Source of the DNA: Vitis vinifera
Lineage: Eukaryota > Streptophyta > Magnoliopsida > Vitales > Vitaceae
Assembly: GCF_030704535.1 (NCBI RefSeq)
Contig: NC_081811.1
Span: 3,240,501 to 3,304,500, forward strand
Reading direction: 5' to 3'
DNA: 64,000 nucleotides
The translations under genes and the position numbers were made by a program. Below, piece after piece: positions 26,198 to 38,279 of this stretch (position 1 is its first letter; each line of letters opens with the position of its first letter). The notes under the pieces are model-generated. The model was not told the origin of the DNA. It did no database searches and saw only the letters and a list, made by a program, of their open reading frames with translations.

Positions 26198-26206
26198 ATT
26201 TTTTCA

Positions 26207-27903
26207 AGTTAAGAAATGTACCGTTGATTGCCTATCAACCTGTAGTTATCATCATGTATAGACCTAACATCATTTATCAACATGTACTTATCATCATATA
26301 TAGGCCCCACATTATTGACAATGTCAATTTATTTATAAATAACATAGAAAACATATTAATGGGTAAAATTGTCGGAGTAAGTCTTCATGGTCATTATTTT
26401 TTTTCATCCATGTTTGTGGGTAATTCTCCCAAATTAAAATAAAAATAAAAGCAAAAAACAAAAAAAGATACAATTGGAATGATGTAATTGTCAATTTTTG
26501 AAAGGTCTTTATAGGAATTTGAAAATATGATGATTTTTATGAGTCATTATCTACGTGATTAAGATAGGAGTATTTATTAGTTCTGCCAGTTGAGCATGCC
26601 TGCATAGCAGGGAAAGGACAGACACCTACAAAATAAATTCTAAAAGACTGCAAATGCTAGGCTGTACTATGAATTTATTCCACTTATTTTTTCTAAAAAA
26701 CTGACATCTAATAAATTGTCAGATGTGTATTTAATTATGAATTTATTGCTATTTAATTATGAATTTATTGATTTTTCTAAATATCAAATCAATCACTTCC
26801 TCTAATTTTAAAAAATATTTTTAAACTTTCTTATACCTAAAATCTTTATCTATCAAATATTAAAAATAAAAAAACAATTCTTAAAATCACTATCAAACAC
26901 ACATTTTTTTCAATTATTATTTCTCTTTTATTTTGATTTAAATTAAATACTTTTCAAGATAAGGATAAATTTATTTCTTTTGAATCATTTATAATTCAAA
27001 ATAAATTTTTTTCTTTTAAAGGACCATTATGGATAATTTTCTATTTTTTGATGGCAAAAAAATAAAATTAAAGTCATAATTTTTAAAGCATAATAATGAC
27101 AACTTTTTATATAAATCAAAATAAAAACTTTAATAAAATTTATTTTTAAGTATATATTTATTTTTACTTAATTTTTTAAATAAACCTTTTTTCTCTTTGC
27201 CACTTACTTATTTTTCTTATTTTCTTTCTATTTATGTATTTTTTTTCACTTTCTTTTCTTTATTTATTATTATTATTTCTTTTTTTACTTTGCTACTTAT
27301 TTCATTTTTGTTCCATTATTTTATTTGTTGTTTTATAAAATTTTAACTTTGTACACTTTTTTTTTAACTTTGTCACTCTTTTTCTTTATTGTAAAAAATT
27401 CTTAATTCAGTATGTTTTCACCGAGTAGGTATATAATAAAATGATAATTGGTGTATGATTTTGAATTTTTTACAAAAAATAGTCAAAATCAGAATCATTT
27501 ATTACGATTTTAACATGATGGTTTTTTGAACTAAAAATTTATATATATATTTTAAAATATTTTAAAATAAATTTAATATTATGAATTTATTATATTAAAC
27601 TCATTTTAAAAAATAAACAAAAATATTTTAAATAAAATAACATAATTTCATATGTATATATATATAAATTTGAAGTTAAATTTAAAATAAAGTAGTAATT
27701 GGGGATTATGATTTTGATTATTAAAAAGAAAAAAAATAAAAACCGTAATCACTGCTGTTTAATCGTAACATAGATGCTTATGTTTTGAAATCACATTGAA
27801 CTGAGAATTATTCCACATTCTGGATTTTTATTTTAAATATGGTATTTTGGGTCAAATCTCAATTTCTCTGTCCGAGGTACCATCAATCTTAAAATCTTTT
27901 CCC
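26207..27903. other. AT-rich spacer before the PCC13-62 gene
   Basis: Begins with a two-copy 42-bp repeat (26233-26316: TATCAACCTGTAGTTATCATC then TATCAACATGTACTTATCATC). The rest is AT-rich with T runs and (TA)n tracts and no recognised element. The last 100 bases form the gene promoter. Confidence 0.45.
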
Positions 27904-27910
27904 TATAAAA
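27904..27910 (+). promoter_or_regulatory. TATA box of the PCC13-62-type gene
   Basis: TATAAAA in CCCTATAAAAAGG, 76 bases before the start codon at 27986, followed by a pyrimidine-rich leader. Confidence 0.6.
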
Positions 27911-27985
27911 AGGCTACTTAATTAGCTCCATGGTGCATGTAGCCTACCTCTAACTCTTCTTCTTCTGGTAGTTGTTTTTTATCGT

Positions 27986-29177
27986 ATGCCCAAAAGAATG
28001 GCTACTATTTCTCAATCTTTCTTCTTCATCTTGCCCTTTCTTCTTTATTCGAGACTGGATATAGCAAGCAGTGCTCCCGGCTGTGGACCACTAGTGGCCG
28101 ATGATGTCGACCGGATTCAATTTGCTCTCAACTTGGAGTTCTTGGAAGCTGAGTTTTTCTTGCATGGCGCCCTAGGTGAAGGGCTCGACCAGGTTGCTCC
28201 GCAGTTGGCCCGTGGCGGCCCACCTCCAATTGGTGCCAGAAAGGCCAATCTTGATGACTTTGAGCGTCGAATCATAGAGGAGTTTGGTTATCAGGAAGTT
28301 GGCCATCTCAGGTTAGTGGTCATATATATATATATATATACATGCATACTGAGATTTGAGAGTTAATGCTTTGCAAACCATATTGGATTGTTTTTTCAGG
28401 GCCATCACATCTGCAGTGGAAGGACTCCCAAGGCCTCCATTGGATCTTAGTCCTCAAAATTTTAAAAAAATTTTTAAGCAGGCAATTGGACAGGATTTGA
28501 AGCCCCCGATGGACCCTTACTCGAACACAGTCAACTATCTCCTAGCAAGCTACGTAATCCCTTATGTTGGACTCGTTGGTTATGTTGGCACCATTCCATC
28601 CCTCACCAACTCTTCTTCGCTCAGTGTAAGAATTACTGATAATTGTTTTTAAAATTAATTTTTTGTTTTCTAAAATAAAATATCAAAAAATTAAGGAAGC
28701 TTTGTTTGAACAGTGTTTCAAAAATAATTTTTTTTTATTTCAAGGCCAATAATTAATATATGTCATGGTGACTTAGCTAGACTATATTATTGCATGCAGC
28801 TGGTTGCATCGCTGCTAGGCGTGGAATCAGGGCAGGATGCAGTTATACGGGCATTGCTGTACAAGAGAGAGAGTGAATTTGTGCAACCCTACAACATAAC
28901 CGTGGCGGAGTTCACACGCGGAATCTCCAATCTAAGGAACCAGCTGGGCATGAGTGGAGTGAAAGATGAAGGGGTCATCGTAGTAGACCCGCAGTCTGGG
29001 GCGGAGAACAAGACCGACAGTAACATATTGTCGGCGGATGCCAATTCACTGTCGTATGCGAGGCAACCGCAGGAGATTCTGAGGATTGTGTATGGAACTG
29101 GGAATGAGAGCCAGCCTGGAGGCTTCCTTCCGAAGGGTGGAATTGGCAATATTGCACAAGCCTATCTTAATTCTTAA
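27986..29177 (+). CDS. Desiccation-related protein, PCC13-62 type (ferritin-like domain)
   Basis: Exons 27986-28311, 28400-28625 and 28800-29177 join to 309 residues, the usual length for this family. An N-terminal hydrophobic segment (FFFILPFLLYSRLDIASSA) looks like a signal peptide, so export to the cell wall or vacuole is likely. If translation starts at the second Met (27998), the protein is four residues shorter. The ferritin-like part begins at LEFLEAEFFLHGALGEG and continues through FGYQEVGHLR and YLLASYVIPYVGLVGYVG. The C-terminal region has LLGVESGQDAVIRALLY and GGFLPKGGIGNIAQ, both typical of the family. The founding member was found in a resurrection plant during drying; a biochemical activity is not established. 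Intron 1 holds a (TA)n tract at about 28323-28340. Confidence 0.93.
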
Positions 29178-31059
29178 CCGAGTTTGAGGATTTTCGATAG
29201 TTAATGTACGAGGTCTCGGCTAGAGCTGGGAAACCAAGTATTAAAAATAAACAGAACTTGGCTTTCTAATTAATGATCTAGAAATATTGAGGCTTAAATT
29301 AAATCATAGGCATGGGTATCTTATAATTAGACTCCGTTTGGCAGTTTTTTTCTACGTGTTTTTAATGAAAATGGATTTTTTCAAAAGTATTTTTAAGGAA
29401 ATCATTTATCAAGTATTTATAAAAAAAAACACTATAAATAATTTTTTTAATTTTTTAAAAATATTTTGGATATTTTGTCAATTACTTTTTTTTTTAAATT
29501 ATATATATTTAGACTAAAAATATTTTCTATAATTACTATTAAACGGATAATTAATATTTGAGAATGTTGACAGGTGTAATGGATTAATCCCTTCTATTGT
29601 AACATAATTCCACGCCATGATTATTGAGGACATTTACGTAAGGGATTTTTGACAAAATAAGGTTTTCTTTAAAAGAATTGTTTTAATAATGTGACAATTT
29701 GAAAACTATTTCCACATCTATGCTGAAGAAGAGTTATTAAAATGTGATGAAAACCTTTTCCACCGTTTCCACATCTATGGTAAATATGAATTAGAAGTTA
29801 TTCTCTGAAGTATTAAAGTTGTATTTTTAAAAGATAATTTCAAATTTCAACTTAAGTTATTTTTTAAAAACACATCTTTCAAACTAATTTTTCTAATTAT
29901 AATAAATTTGAAAATATTTTTTTGATTGTCATATTTCAAGAATAATTTTTAAAATTGTTACTTTCCCCCCCCCCCCCCCCCCCCCCCCCCTCAAAATCCA
30001 CTTGTTGTAATGTTTTGAAATATGATAAAATAATTCTATTAATAAACTAAGCTTTGTTAAATTTTGTACATTCTTGTAATGATGTATAATAGGAGTAGAA
30101 AATAAACCATGTATGAATATTGCTCTCTCTTATTTGTTTCATGGTGGATCAATGATTTTTTGTCATTTATTATATCAAAACAAAATTTATAATCTAATTC
30201 AACTATATTAAGGAACTTTTGCCTTATCAAATTTGGTTTTTTTTAAAAAAAATTATGGTAATATAATGGTTTCAGGTGTTGTTCACTGCAATGATAAATG
30301 TGTTTGACAATTAAGAAAGAAATAAAGAGAATTGAAATGATAATGATAATGAAAAAAATGAGATGGTGAAAATTATAGATGAAAAGTTGAGAAAATTTGA
30401 TTGAAAGTAAAAATATAGAATTTGTCAAAATTAGAGAAAATTCTATTAACCAAAAAAATGTTAGATTCTGAATTCACTAAAAATCAATTTTTATGGTAAA
30501 AAAGTCATCAAGATCTACTTTTCATCAAGTTGGGTTGAAGATCTTAAATATCTTATTAAATCTAACTTTAAGAATTTAATGAATCTATTTAGTTTGTATT
30601 GTAGTAATCATTTAAGACAATTTAAAGAGTAAAATTCTTAAATTTCAATTAATTAATCAATTTAATCAAAATTATCTTTCAATCTTAACTTCAAGTAACT
30701 AATCCATCATAGATCTTGACTTGAGATCCTTCTTCCTCCAAAAAAAAAATGAAATCTAGCCACTCATGTTTGTGAGATTTACTCTACACAATATGTTTGA
30801 CCGGTAAGAAAATGAAAGTGTAAGAAAATTTTATTACAAAAAATTTCTTACAAAAGATCTAAAATATAGTTAAAAACAAAAGAAGAGATAAAAGATTTCC
30901 AAAAGTTTTCAAAAGTCCCAAGTGAGAATCTCCAACTCCTATTTATAAAAAAGTTATATAAATGGACATTTGGCATCATCTTGAGTTATTTTAGAATCCT
31001 TTGAATTGTTAAATTAGTAATTCAAAAGTTTTATTATGATATCTTGCATCAAATAGAGG
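29178..31059. other. Intergenic, AT-rich
   Basis: 3' flank of the PCC13-62 gene. A segment from 29328 (CTCCGTTTGGCAG..) has MITE-like opening wording, but I could not find its other end. It includes the poly-C run listed separately. No gene. Confidence 0.45.
29965..29990 (+). repeat. Homopolymer run of 26 C
   Basis: Uninterrupted C on the plus strand inside very AT-rich DNA, preceded by TTACTTT and followed by TCAAAATCC. Such a run can form i-motif or G-quadruplex structures and is a common place for sequencing length errors. Confidence 0.95.
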
Positions 31060-31430
31060 AAAAAGTTATTGACACCATATAAGTATGAAGCCTCTCTTAA
31101 CCTTGTAGACGTGTTTTAAAACCGTGATAGTTCATTTAGGCTTAAAGCGAATAATATCTACACAATTAGGTACGAGTTGTTATAAATAGTATCAAAGTCG
31201 ATCTTCAGTTCTAATGTAAGAGTTTCTTTGGCCCCATGGGAGGTGTTTATCTGTTTGATCTTGTAATTCCATGGGATACAATGAGGAATAAAAAGGTGTT
31301 TATAATATCCCACATCGGATATGAGAGAAAGTTTCTAACACTATATAAGTATGAGTCCCTCTTAACCTTGTAGATGACTTTTTAAGTCATAAGAGTCCAT
31401 TTAAACCCAAAACAACAATATCTACATTTA
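31060..31430 (+). mobile_element. TRIM element, LTR-interior-LTR, 5' LTR truncated
   Basis: The left LTR part contains CACCATATAAGTATGAAGCC and CCTTGTAGACGTGTTTTAAA and ends near 31184. Next are a primer-site-like AATAGTATCAAAGTCG and an interior ending GGGATACAATGAGG. The right LTR starts at 31300 (TTATAATATCCCACATCGG) and repeats ACTATATAAGTATGAGTCCC and CCTTGTAGATGACTTTTTAA. Same family as the element at 13423-13889. The start of the left LTR is missing, so target duplications cannot be read. Confidence 0.78.
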
Positions 31431-34400
31431 TGATTCACATTCAAATTCTCAAAGTTTAAAGCCAATGTGATCAATCTTGTATAGGCTTTCTCATAATTTG
31501 CATGAGCATGCAAAGTTGAAAAGGAGTTTCAACAACATTTTACACCTTGTTGTCCATTTTCGTGTGGGCATACCAACTTTACCTCTCTCTGCCAACTTTA
31601 TAATGCAAACAAACAAGTAAAACATGTCAATATGGTCAAGTTTCATGGCTATCAAAATTGACCTTTTCCATGTGAAAAATGTCTTTTAAATTCACTTTAA
31701 GTATGTCTTTCATTGTGTTGTTGACATGGTTATGCGAAACTTCATATAGCATACGAATTGAACTACCAAAACTTCTCCAGAAATGCACCATTGCTAGTCC
31801 AATTCGCATGGATATGCGAACTTGGCAAAAACCCTCTTCATTCAAAGACAGTTCTCAACTCATCCTTTTAAACTCCACACTTAGCCGTCTTCTTACATCA
31901 TGACCAACATAATCCACCTTAAATTGGTGAATCAAATATTGTCATTAACAACCCATTCATGGTCTTCCTTCATTATCTTCATCCATCACCAACTTGACTT
32001 TCATTTGTTTCATAAGCTTATTTCCCTCGTTGTACAAATTATCATCAATTATACCTTAAAATTACTTCCACAAATGAAAAGAATTGCTAGTAGCATTGCA
32101 AGATTGACAATATGTGAATGAAATAATTTAAACATAATTATTATTCAAAAGATATGAAATATACATCAATCAATACTAAAAATATATATTCTTTGAGTAA
32201 TAATCAAAAGTCTTTTTCTTACATCTAACAATTTAGAAAACAAAATTTTATTAAAAGGTTATAAATTTTTTTAGGACTTGACTATTTATTTGGCTAAAAA
32301 AAGTAATATCAATTATCAACAGACAATTTTTTTTTTTTTTTGAATCAGATGATTTTTAAATTTTTTGAAACCCAGAACATGAAATAGTTTAAAGAATTTA
32401 GAAAACTTGAGATTTGAAAGAATAAAAATGCCTAGAAGCTAAAATTAATTATTCAACTCAATATTATCCAATTTGCTTTGCAAAAAAAGCCAATTCCAAA
32501 TCAATTATCCACCATGTGTGGTTGGATTGATTTGGTTAAAAGAATTCAAGTTTAATGTGTCCATAAAGAATTAAAATCAATAGAAATAAAAAGATTTAAA
32601 AAAGAAAAACTAAAAAGATTTCCTACTATGTATATAAAAAAAGAAAAAAAAAATCATATGACATGATTGATCAAGGAGAAACCAATAAAAAAGGGTTTGC
32701 TGCACTGCAATGAGTGATATTACTTAAAGCTTGTTGGATTAGGACTTCCACAAGCAGCGAATCATCACCTTACTTGATTGTACCAATCAATTCATTTCAT
32801 TCTTTTTCCTTACTCTCCTTTTCTGGTTTGTATTTTATTTTGTATAAATATCTCTGCACAAAATCAATGAAATACTTACAACAACTTCTCAAAGTTTTTC
32901 TTGATTCTTTATGTACGGTACATGGTTGATTGCAATTGAATGTTTAGTCGAATGATTCTAAATCCTAAACCCTTACAACTTCAAAACAAAAAAAAATTTG
33001 AGTCCAGGAGGTGGATTGTAGGACCTGAATCCCAGTTTCTAGTTTTGGGCCCAACAGACCAAGTGGATATTGATAGGTGAATTTGGAGCCAAATCAAGAG
33101 CCAGGGTTCAGCCCAAGACCAAACAGATGTTGTTTGGGAGCACAAAATACTGATCCACCGGCACGGATTTCCCAGGTGGACATCCGGCCAATGCAATCTT
33201 GAAGACCGGTCCCCACCTGATCAACAATCTTATCCAATACTGGTTCCCACTTGGCCTCAGAATAAGAGAATAGGGAAAGACTCGGAGCTCCAAACTTGTG
33301 GTTTTCTTCGTTGAAATAATTACACTTCCTTTGCACCAGATTCCGCCATTCCCCTTTCCTCCATTTTACTTTTACTTCCATCATTCACTTCCAGACTTAA
33401 AGGCTTTTCTCGTTGAAAAATTGGCTCCACACACCATTCACATTGTCCGTATCTGCTTCACCCATTGACAAAATTGTGTGCATGGGGCCAGGGGGCTGCC
33501 TCGAGTCCTGTCCCACCCCAGGATTTACATGTAGTGAAACAAGATCAGTGGCATCATTAATAGAGGTCTCTTTAGAACCATAATACAGAGTACTAAATCC
33601 ATATCTGTCACATATGGCTGGCGCCCATAATCATGTTCTCATTTTCTGTTGTAGTTTTTAAGCTTCTGGCCATGAAAATTGTACAATTTGAGAAGTGGGT
33701 ATGACAGTAGATAGCACTGTATGTGGTGGGGCGACAAGCAGGGAGGAGGTGGGGAACATGGAGAAGAAAATAAAATTCTAATCCATTCTTGCCTAAGAGC
33801 CATATACATATGAGAGATTTGGCCCCATATGTTTGGAAATCTTATCTCCTTCAGTTTTACACGTTCTGTATATTGTTTATTTGCTCATGTGACTTCATAT
33901 TTATTTGCCACATATTCAAGATCATATATCTCAATTAATTAATTAACCCTTAGATTAATGTTATCTGTCCTTCAACAGATTCTCAAGAAAAAAGAAGTGA
34001 TTAAGGACATGAAATAACAGACACAGAATTTGGACATGAATCCATGTATGGTTGACATATTAGTAGAGACAATTATTGGTTGCAACTGTGTTCTGAAAAG
34101 AGTATCTCAATGGGATAGTAGAGAAAATTAACAGTGTTTGTCTAGGCCGCAACTTGTTTTAGAGCCTAAGATTCATCATTTCTTCCTAACGTTTGCAGAG
34201 AGAAAATTGCATGCGCATGTTAGGCCACCCTGAAACATAGTGTCGCCTAGCTAAACCCACTTTATATGATTCTCGTTAGGCCAACGGATAACTGCACAAA
34301 ATTCAAACTGGTGGGGCTAAGCATACTTGAATTTTGACACTCCGCACACTGGAAATTTAGTGAATTTGTGTAGGTGAGACCCATGATTGGACTGTCTCAA

Positions 34401-34779
34401 AAGCATATGCCAAATTATCCTGAATCCCATCAGGCTAGCATAAAATCATCATTATTAGCATACGTAATGCTTTTTCAGTGTCAATTTTGTTTTTCATGTG
34501 ATCAGTGCTGATGATAAATTGGTCTGAAATCATATGGCAAAGTTTGTTTAGAACGGACGAGAGGTTAGCGAGAAGCCACAAATTTTGAATGGGGCCGTGT
34601 AGGCATTCCATATGGAGCTAGCTTGGAATCGTGGTAGATTTCATGCCTCATGCCAATTCCAATTAATTCTTGGCTTCATGCATGATTAATTCAATCATCT
34701 CTGCATCACTAGTACTTCTTCTCCAATGGATTAGAAATGGCTTCGACCATGATACAAAATTATTTCAATCAAAAGCATA
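31431..34779. other. Intergenic, no supported gene
   Basis: Mixed AT-rich DNA. A GC-richer patch (33000-33540) has a 96-codon minus-strand frame (33094-33384) with no family resemblance and overlapping competing frames; I do not call it a gene. A TGTTGGATTAGGA...CTTCTCA stretch at 32732-32890 with TATA-like TATAAATATCTCTGC could be a small LTR or a promoter but has no confirmed duplication. Confidence 0.45.
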
Positions 34780-35330
34780 GTGGGTATTTGGTAAATCGGT
34801 ATAATGACTTGACTTAATAACTTAATTTAAATCATTAAATAGATTAAACATGTTTAATAAATTAAGTAATTTAAGATTACAACTTAAAATCATTCAATTT
34901 TAATTTTAAGAAATAAGTCAAAATAGTTAACTTATTCTTAATCTCAAATGATTTTTATCTTATTTACCCAACCTAATAAGAGTATATTTTAAAATTATGA
35001 TTACACGTCCATGACTCGTTTTTTTATAATAGATATTTTATGATTATCTTATGTGTTTACAATACTTCAAAATATGGATGTTCCATAAATAACTTTATTA
35101 TTTAAAATTAATAAAAATGATTATAAGTCAAAATCAATGAGGATAAAAATTAGTTAAATTAGTGTAAATATGTTAATTTGATAATTTAGAATAAATTTTA
35201 ATATGATTTTAGACAACTTTAATACTTAAAATAAAAAATAAATATTAAGTTTTAAATTAACAATTTAACTTAAAATCAATTTAAGTCATTAAAAAATAAA
35301 CATACTACTGTGTTTTACCAAATAACCCAC
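34780..35330. mobile_element. TIR element of about 550 bp, AT-rich, non-coding
   Basis: The left end GTGGGTATTTGGTAAA (34780) matches, with one indel, the reverse complement of the right end TTTACCAAATAACCCAC (ending 35330). The interior is built of TTAA-type words (ACTTAATAACTTAATTTAAA). The target duplication is not clear, so the superfamily stays open. The region 9840-10260 has similar wording. Confidence 0.75.
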
Positions 35331-35739
35331 TTATGGTGAGCAGAATTCAACAAAAGGGAAATCAGCATCCCATTTTTGGAGCAGCTTTTGGCTTTACCCT
35401 CTCAGTTTCCCTCATTGCATTAGATATGCAGTAGTACTGCAACTTTATAATTAACCAAAGTGGCCAGAAACAGAATCATCACAAGTTGTGTAGTAGTTGT
35501 ACTGCACTATCCCCTTCTTTTCAAATCTTGGCTTCAAAGCACAATTAAACTAAGCCAATCCATTGATTGAAATGACTGATACATATTCACCGACAGCTAG
35601 TGCATGTCAGATCTTTCTGCAACAAAATGGTGTACCCTACAGCTCACAGCAAATCCCATTCGGGTCAAGAAGACTAGTACTAGGGATATGAACAAATTAA
35701 AGTTTGTTCTAATTATTGTATGATTACTACAATATTTTT

Positions 35740-38172
35740 TTAAGGGATCCATCTGGGATCTCTTGGACTAAAGAAAGAAGCCTCCACATTAGAGTTAAGC
35801 AGTTTAAGGGCGTTGCTGGACTTGATGCACCTGGGGGTTTTATACTGATTGATGGATCCCCCTTGGCTAATGAAAAGGTCCATCAAGTCTTCAAATGTTC
35901 CGGGCTGCACGAGTCTTATCTCGAGCGGTCCTACAGACTTATCGTGTGTGCGGCACCGCCTGTAGATGTAATCAAGCTCTTCTTCCACAGCAATGCAACA
36001 CTCTTCTAGCACCTTGGAATCAAGTGGGGTACTTGGGGAATCTGTAGAGATACAGTGTGTGATCTCCCAATATAGCACGTAATGCCCCGGTAAAGATGAT
36101 GTATCGGCATAGCTAGTGTATTCGACAAGTAGAGCATTATAGGGCTCTAACAGCTTTTTTGCCATTGTGATGCTCCTATGCAGATCCTCTTCATTGGTTT
36201 TGTCATTGTCGATGCTGAGGACAACGTTTCTCCTGCAGATAAACCGAAATTGTGGAGCTCGGTTGTGGAATCCAGTCACTTGGAGCACATCACCGATTCG
36301 ATACCGATTCAGTCCTGAAAATTTATGTAAAATCAAGCAACAGTGATGCAAAAGACACGTATTGATACAATTCAATGCTTTCCAATACCAGTAAACGATA
36401 TGTGATCAAGAATATATTCTTACCAGCGAAGGTGGTAACCACCAATTCATAGTAACAGCCGAGTCGAACATGCACTAAGTCGACAAGCTTCTCTTTTGGC
36501 ACCCCCTTTTCTTCATCCATGTCCATTAACAGTGTCCCATTCTCTCCCAAGGGTATAAATTCAAAATAACACATGTTGGGCAAGAGGGTAAAAGCTACAT
36601 CGGCAGGATCACATAAGGGTTTCATATTAACTCCAAAGTAACACTCGGAGGAAGCATACATGGTGCACACCAATGGTAACTTCCCTCCACTGTAGTACTC
36701 CAGTGAAGGTATATATTGTGCCATTGAACCTGTGATCACAGCCTCAATGTACTTGGCCCTAGGCCAAAGCTGACTGAGCATACCCTTCCATGATGGATGG
36801 CTACAGATTTCCTCAATTTCATCAGCCAGATGCGGGTTGGGGGATGAGAGTATGGTCGACATGGACGACCGACACTCAGGATCAGTGATGCTGGAGTCAA
36901 GATGGCCTGTGCGGATGTCGTTGCAGAGGTGGACCCAATGGCGCTCAAGAAAAGATATGGCCCGGAGAAGGGCTGATGCAAAGACTGCTCCAAGCCGCAG
37001 GACTTGGTGGCGGTGGACTAGACCGGCGAGCAACTGGCAGTACATGCTTTGGTTGCTATCAGTGCACAAGATGGCCTGGTCGGGGCTAGTGAAGTCGTTG
37101 AAGGCGTCACGCACTCGGCACCTGAAGTTCTTGCTCTTATAGTAGCTGGTGAGCACTGCCCGGGCTGGTAAGCCACATGGTGTCGACATTTCCGCCTTGA
37201 CAAAATATAGAAACATCGCCTTGCCTTCATCAAGACCAGGGATGTACCTGAAATTAATTTTTTTTTAGGATCACACACAATAGAATCAATCAGATAATGT
37301 GTATATTTGACTTATAAATGACCATTTTTAAGGGTGCTATATACTAGGTCCAATATCAACTATGTGTCCATTTTCGAGTCACAGCTCACTAGACCTGGTG
37401 CAGATGGATGGGTGAATTAATAAAGCAAGTAATGGGTTAAGTGTTTATCATGCGTTTACACGCAGCCTACACTATCCATTACCCGGATTCTCAGAGTATG
37501 CTTCTGGGGTGGATGCCACCAAACACACAAATTTTAGAAGATATTATGGATGAGTGGAGGGGGGCTGTTTTCTCTGAAGGCAAGCTCAACCCCACACCTC
37601 CATGTGTCTCCTTGAAGGAAAAAAGGGAATAATGATGTTAAAAGCTACATGTAAATGTGATATATAGACGGAAGAATCTAACTGGTTCATGATTGGCATG
37701 ATGAGATTATATAAAAAGGTTCTGCGGTTGAGATCTTCTGCGATCGAGGGCATCATCTTAGGCTCTCCACCAGAAGTCCCAGAGCTGCAAATCAAATGCA
37801 AGAAACACAAGTTCATTAGAAATATTCAAAACGGGACAAGAGACACAAGTGTAGCAAAGGTGATGAAAAGAGAGAAAGGAACCTGCATAACATCTCAGTT
37901 ATTGGGTGACCGCTAATGAGAGAAGAGTCTTCACCATTAGCGATTCTCTGGATGTAAGGATGGATATCCTTGTAAGTAATAACGGGAACACTCTGCTTAA
38001 ACTCTAGTACATCTTTTGATCCCCCCATGTACTTCTTCAAATACTCAGTCTCACAATTACGTGCTATTATCTCTTTTAAAATGTTCTCCTGAACTTCATC
38101 AGCCTTGGCTGTGAACTTTTCCAGTTCCTTCAATGCCTCCTCACCTCTGTACTCCAATCTTTTCCCTTCCAT
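35740..38172 (-). CDS. GH3.9: GH3 family acyl-acid amido synthetase, GH3.9 type
   Basis: GH3 enzymes adenylate a plant hormone acid and join it to an amino acid; this branch (group II) acts mainly on indole-3-acetic acid and lowers free auxin. Exons on the minus strand are 38172-37883, 37784-37683, 37247-36424 and 36314-35740, giving 596 residues. Motif 1 SSGTSGGEPKMMP starts at residue 97, motif 2 YASSECYFG is at 328-336, and motif 3 RYRIGDVL is at 409-416, the three ATP/AMP-binding motifs. Residue order, exon pattern and the ending SFFSPRDPRWIP match Arabidopsis GH3.9 better than GH3.1-GH3.6 as I remember them. The residue before the last motif is Asn (GLNRYRIGD) where most relatives have Tyr. 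One TGTCTC auxin-response-like word lies at 38812-38817, too far and too common to weigh much. Confidence 0.93.
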
Positions 38173-38262
38173 GTCACTAGAAAATGAGTAAGAATAGAGA
38201 AGAGTAGCAGAAGAAGTTAACAAGACTGGTTGCAGTGCTTCTCAGGAGTGAACCAATAGGGT

Positions 38263-38271
38263 CTATATATA
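38263..38271 (-). promoter_or_regulatory. TATA box of GH3.9
   Basis: TATATATAA-like stretch (minus-strand TTATATATAG) about 91 bases upstream of the start codon at 38172; a CCAAT word lies at 38252-38256 (plus strand). Confidence 0.5.
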
Positions 38272-38279
38272 ATAAGCTT

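Noticed and set aside
32732-32890. Small LTR or promoter with TATAAATATCTCTGC
   Set aside because: The candidate ends give only a 4-of-5 flank match and there is no second LTR; not enough to call.
33094-33384. 96-codon minus-strand open frame in a GC-richer patch
   Set aside because: No family resemblance, several competing frames, no splice or promoter support.
36837-37142. Plus-strand open frame across GH3.9 exon 3
   Set aside because: Shadow of the conserved GH3 exon on the other strand.
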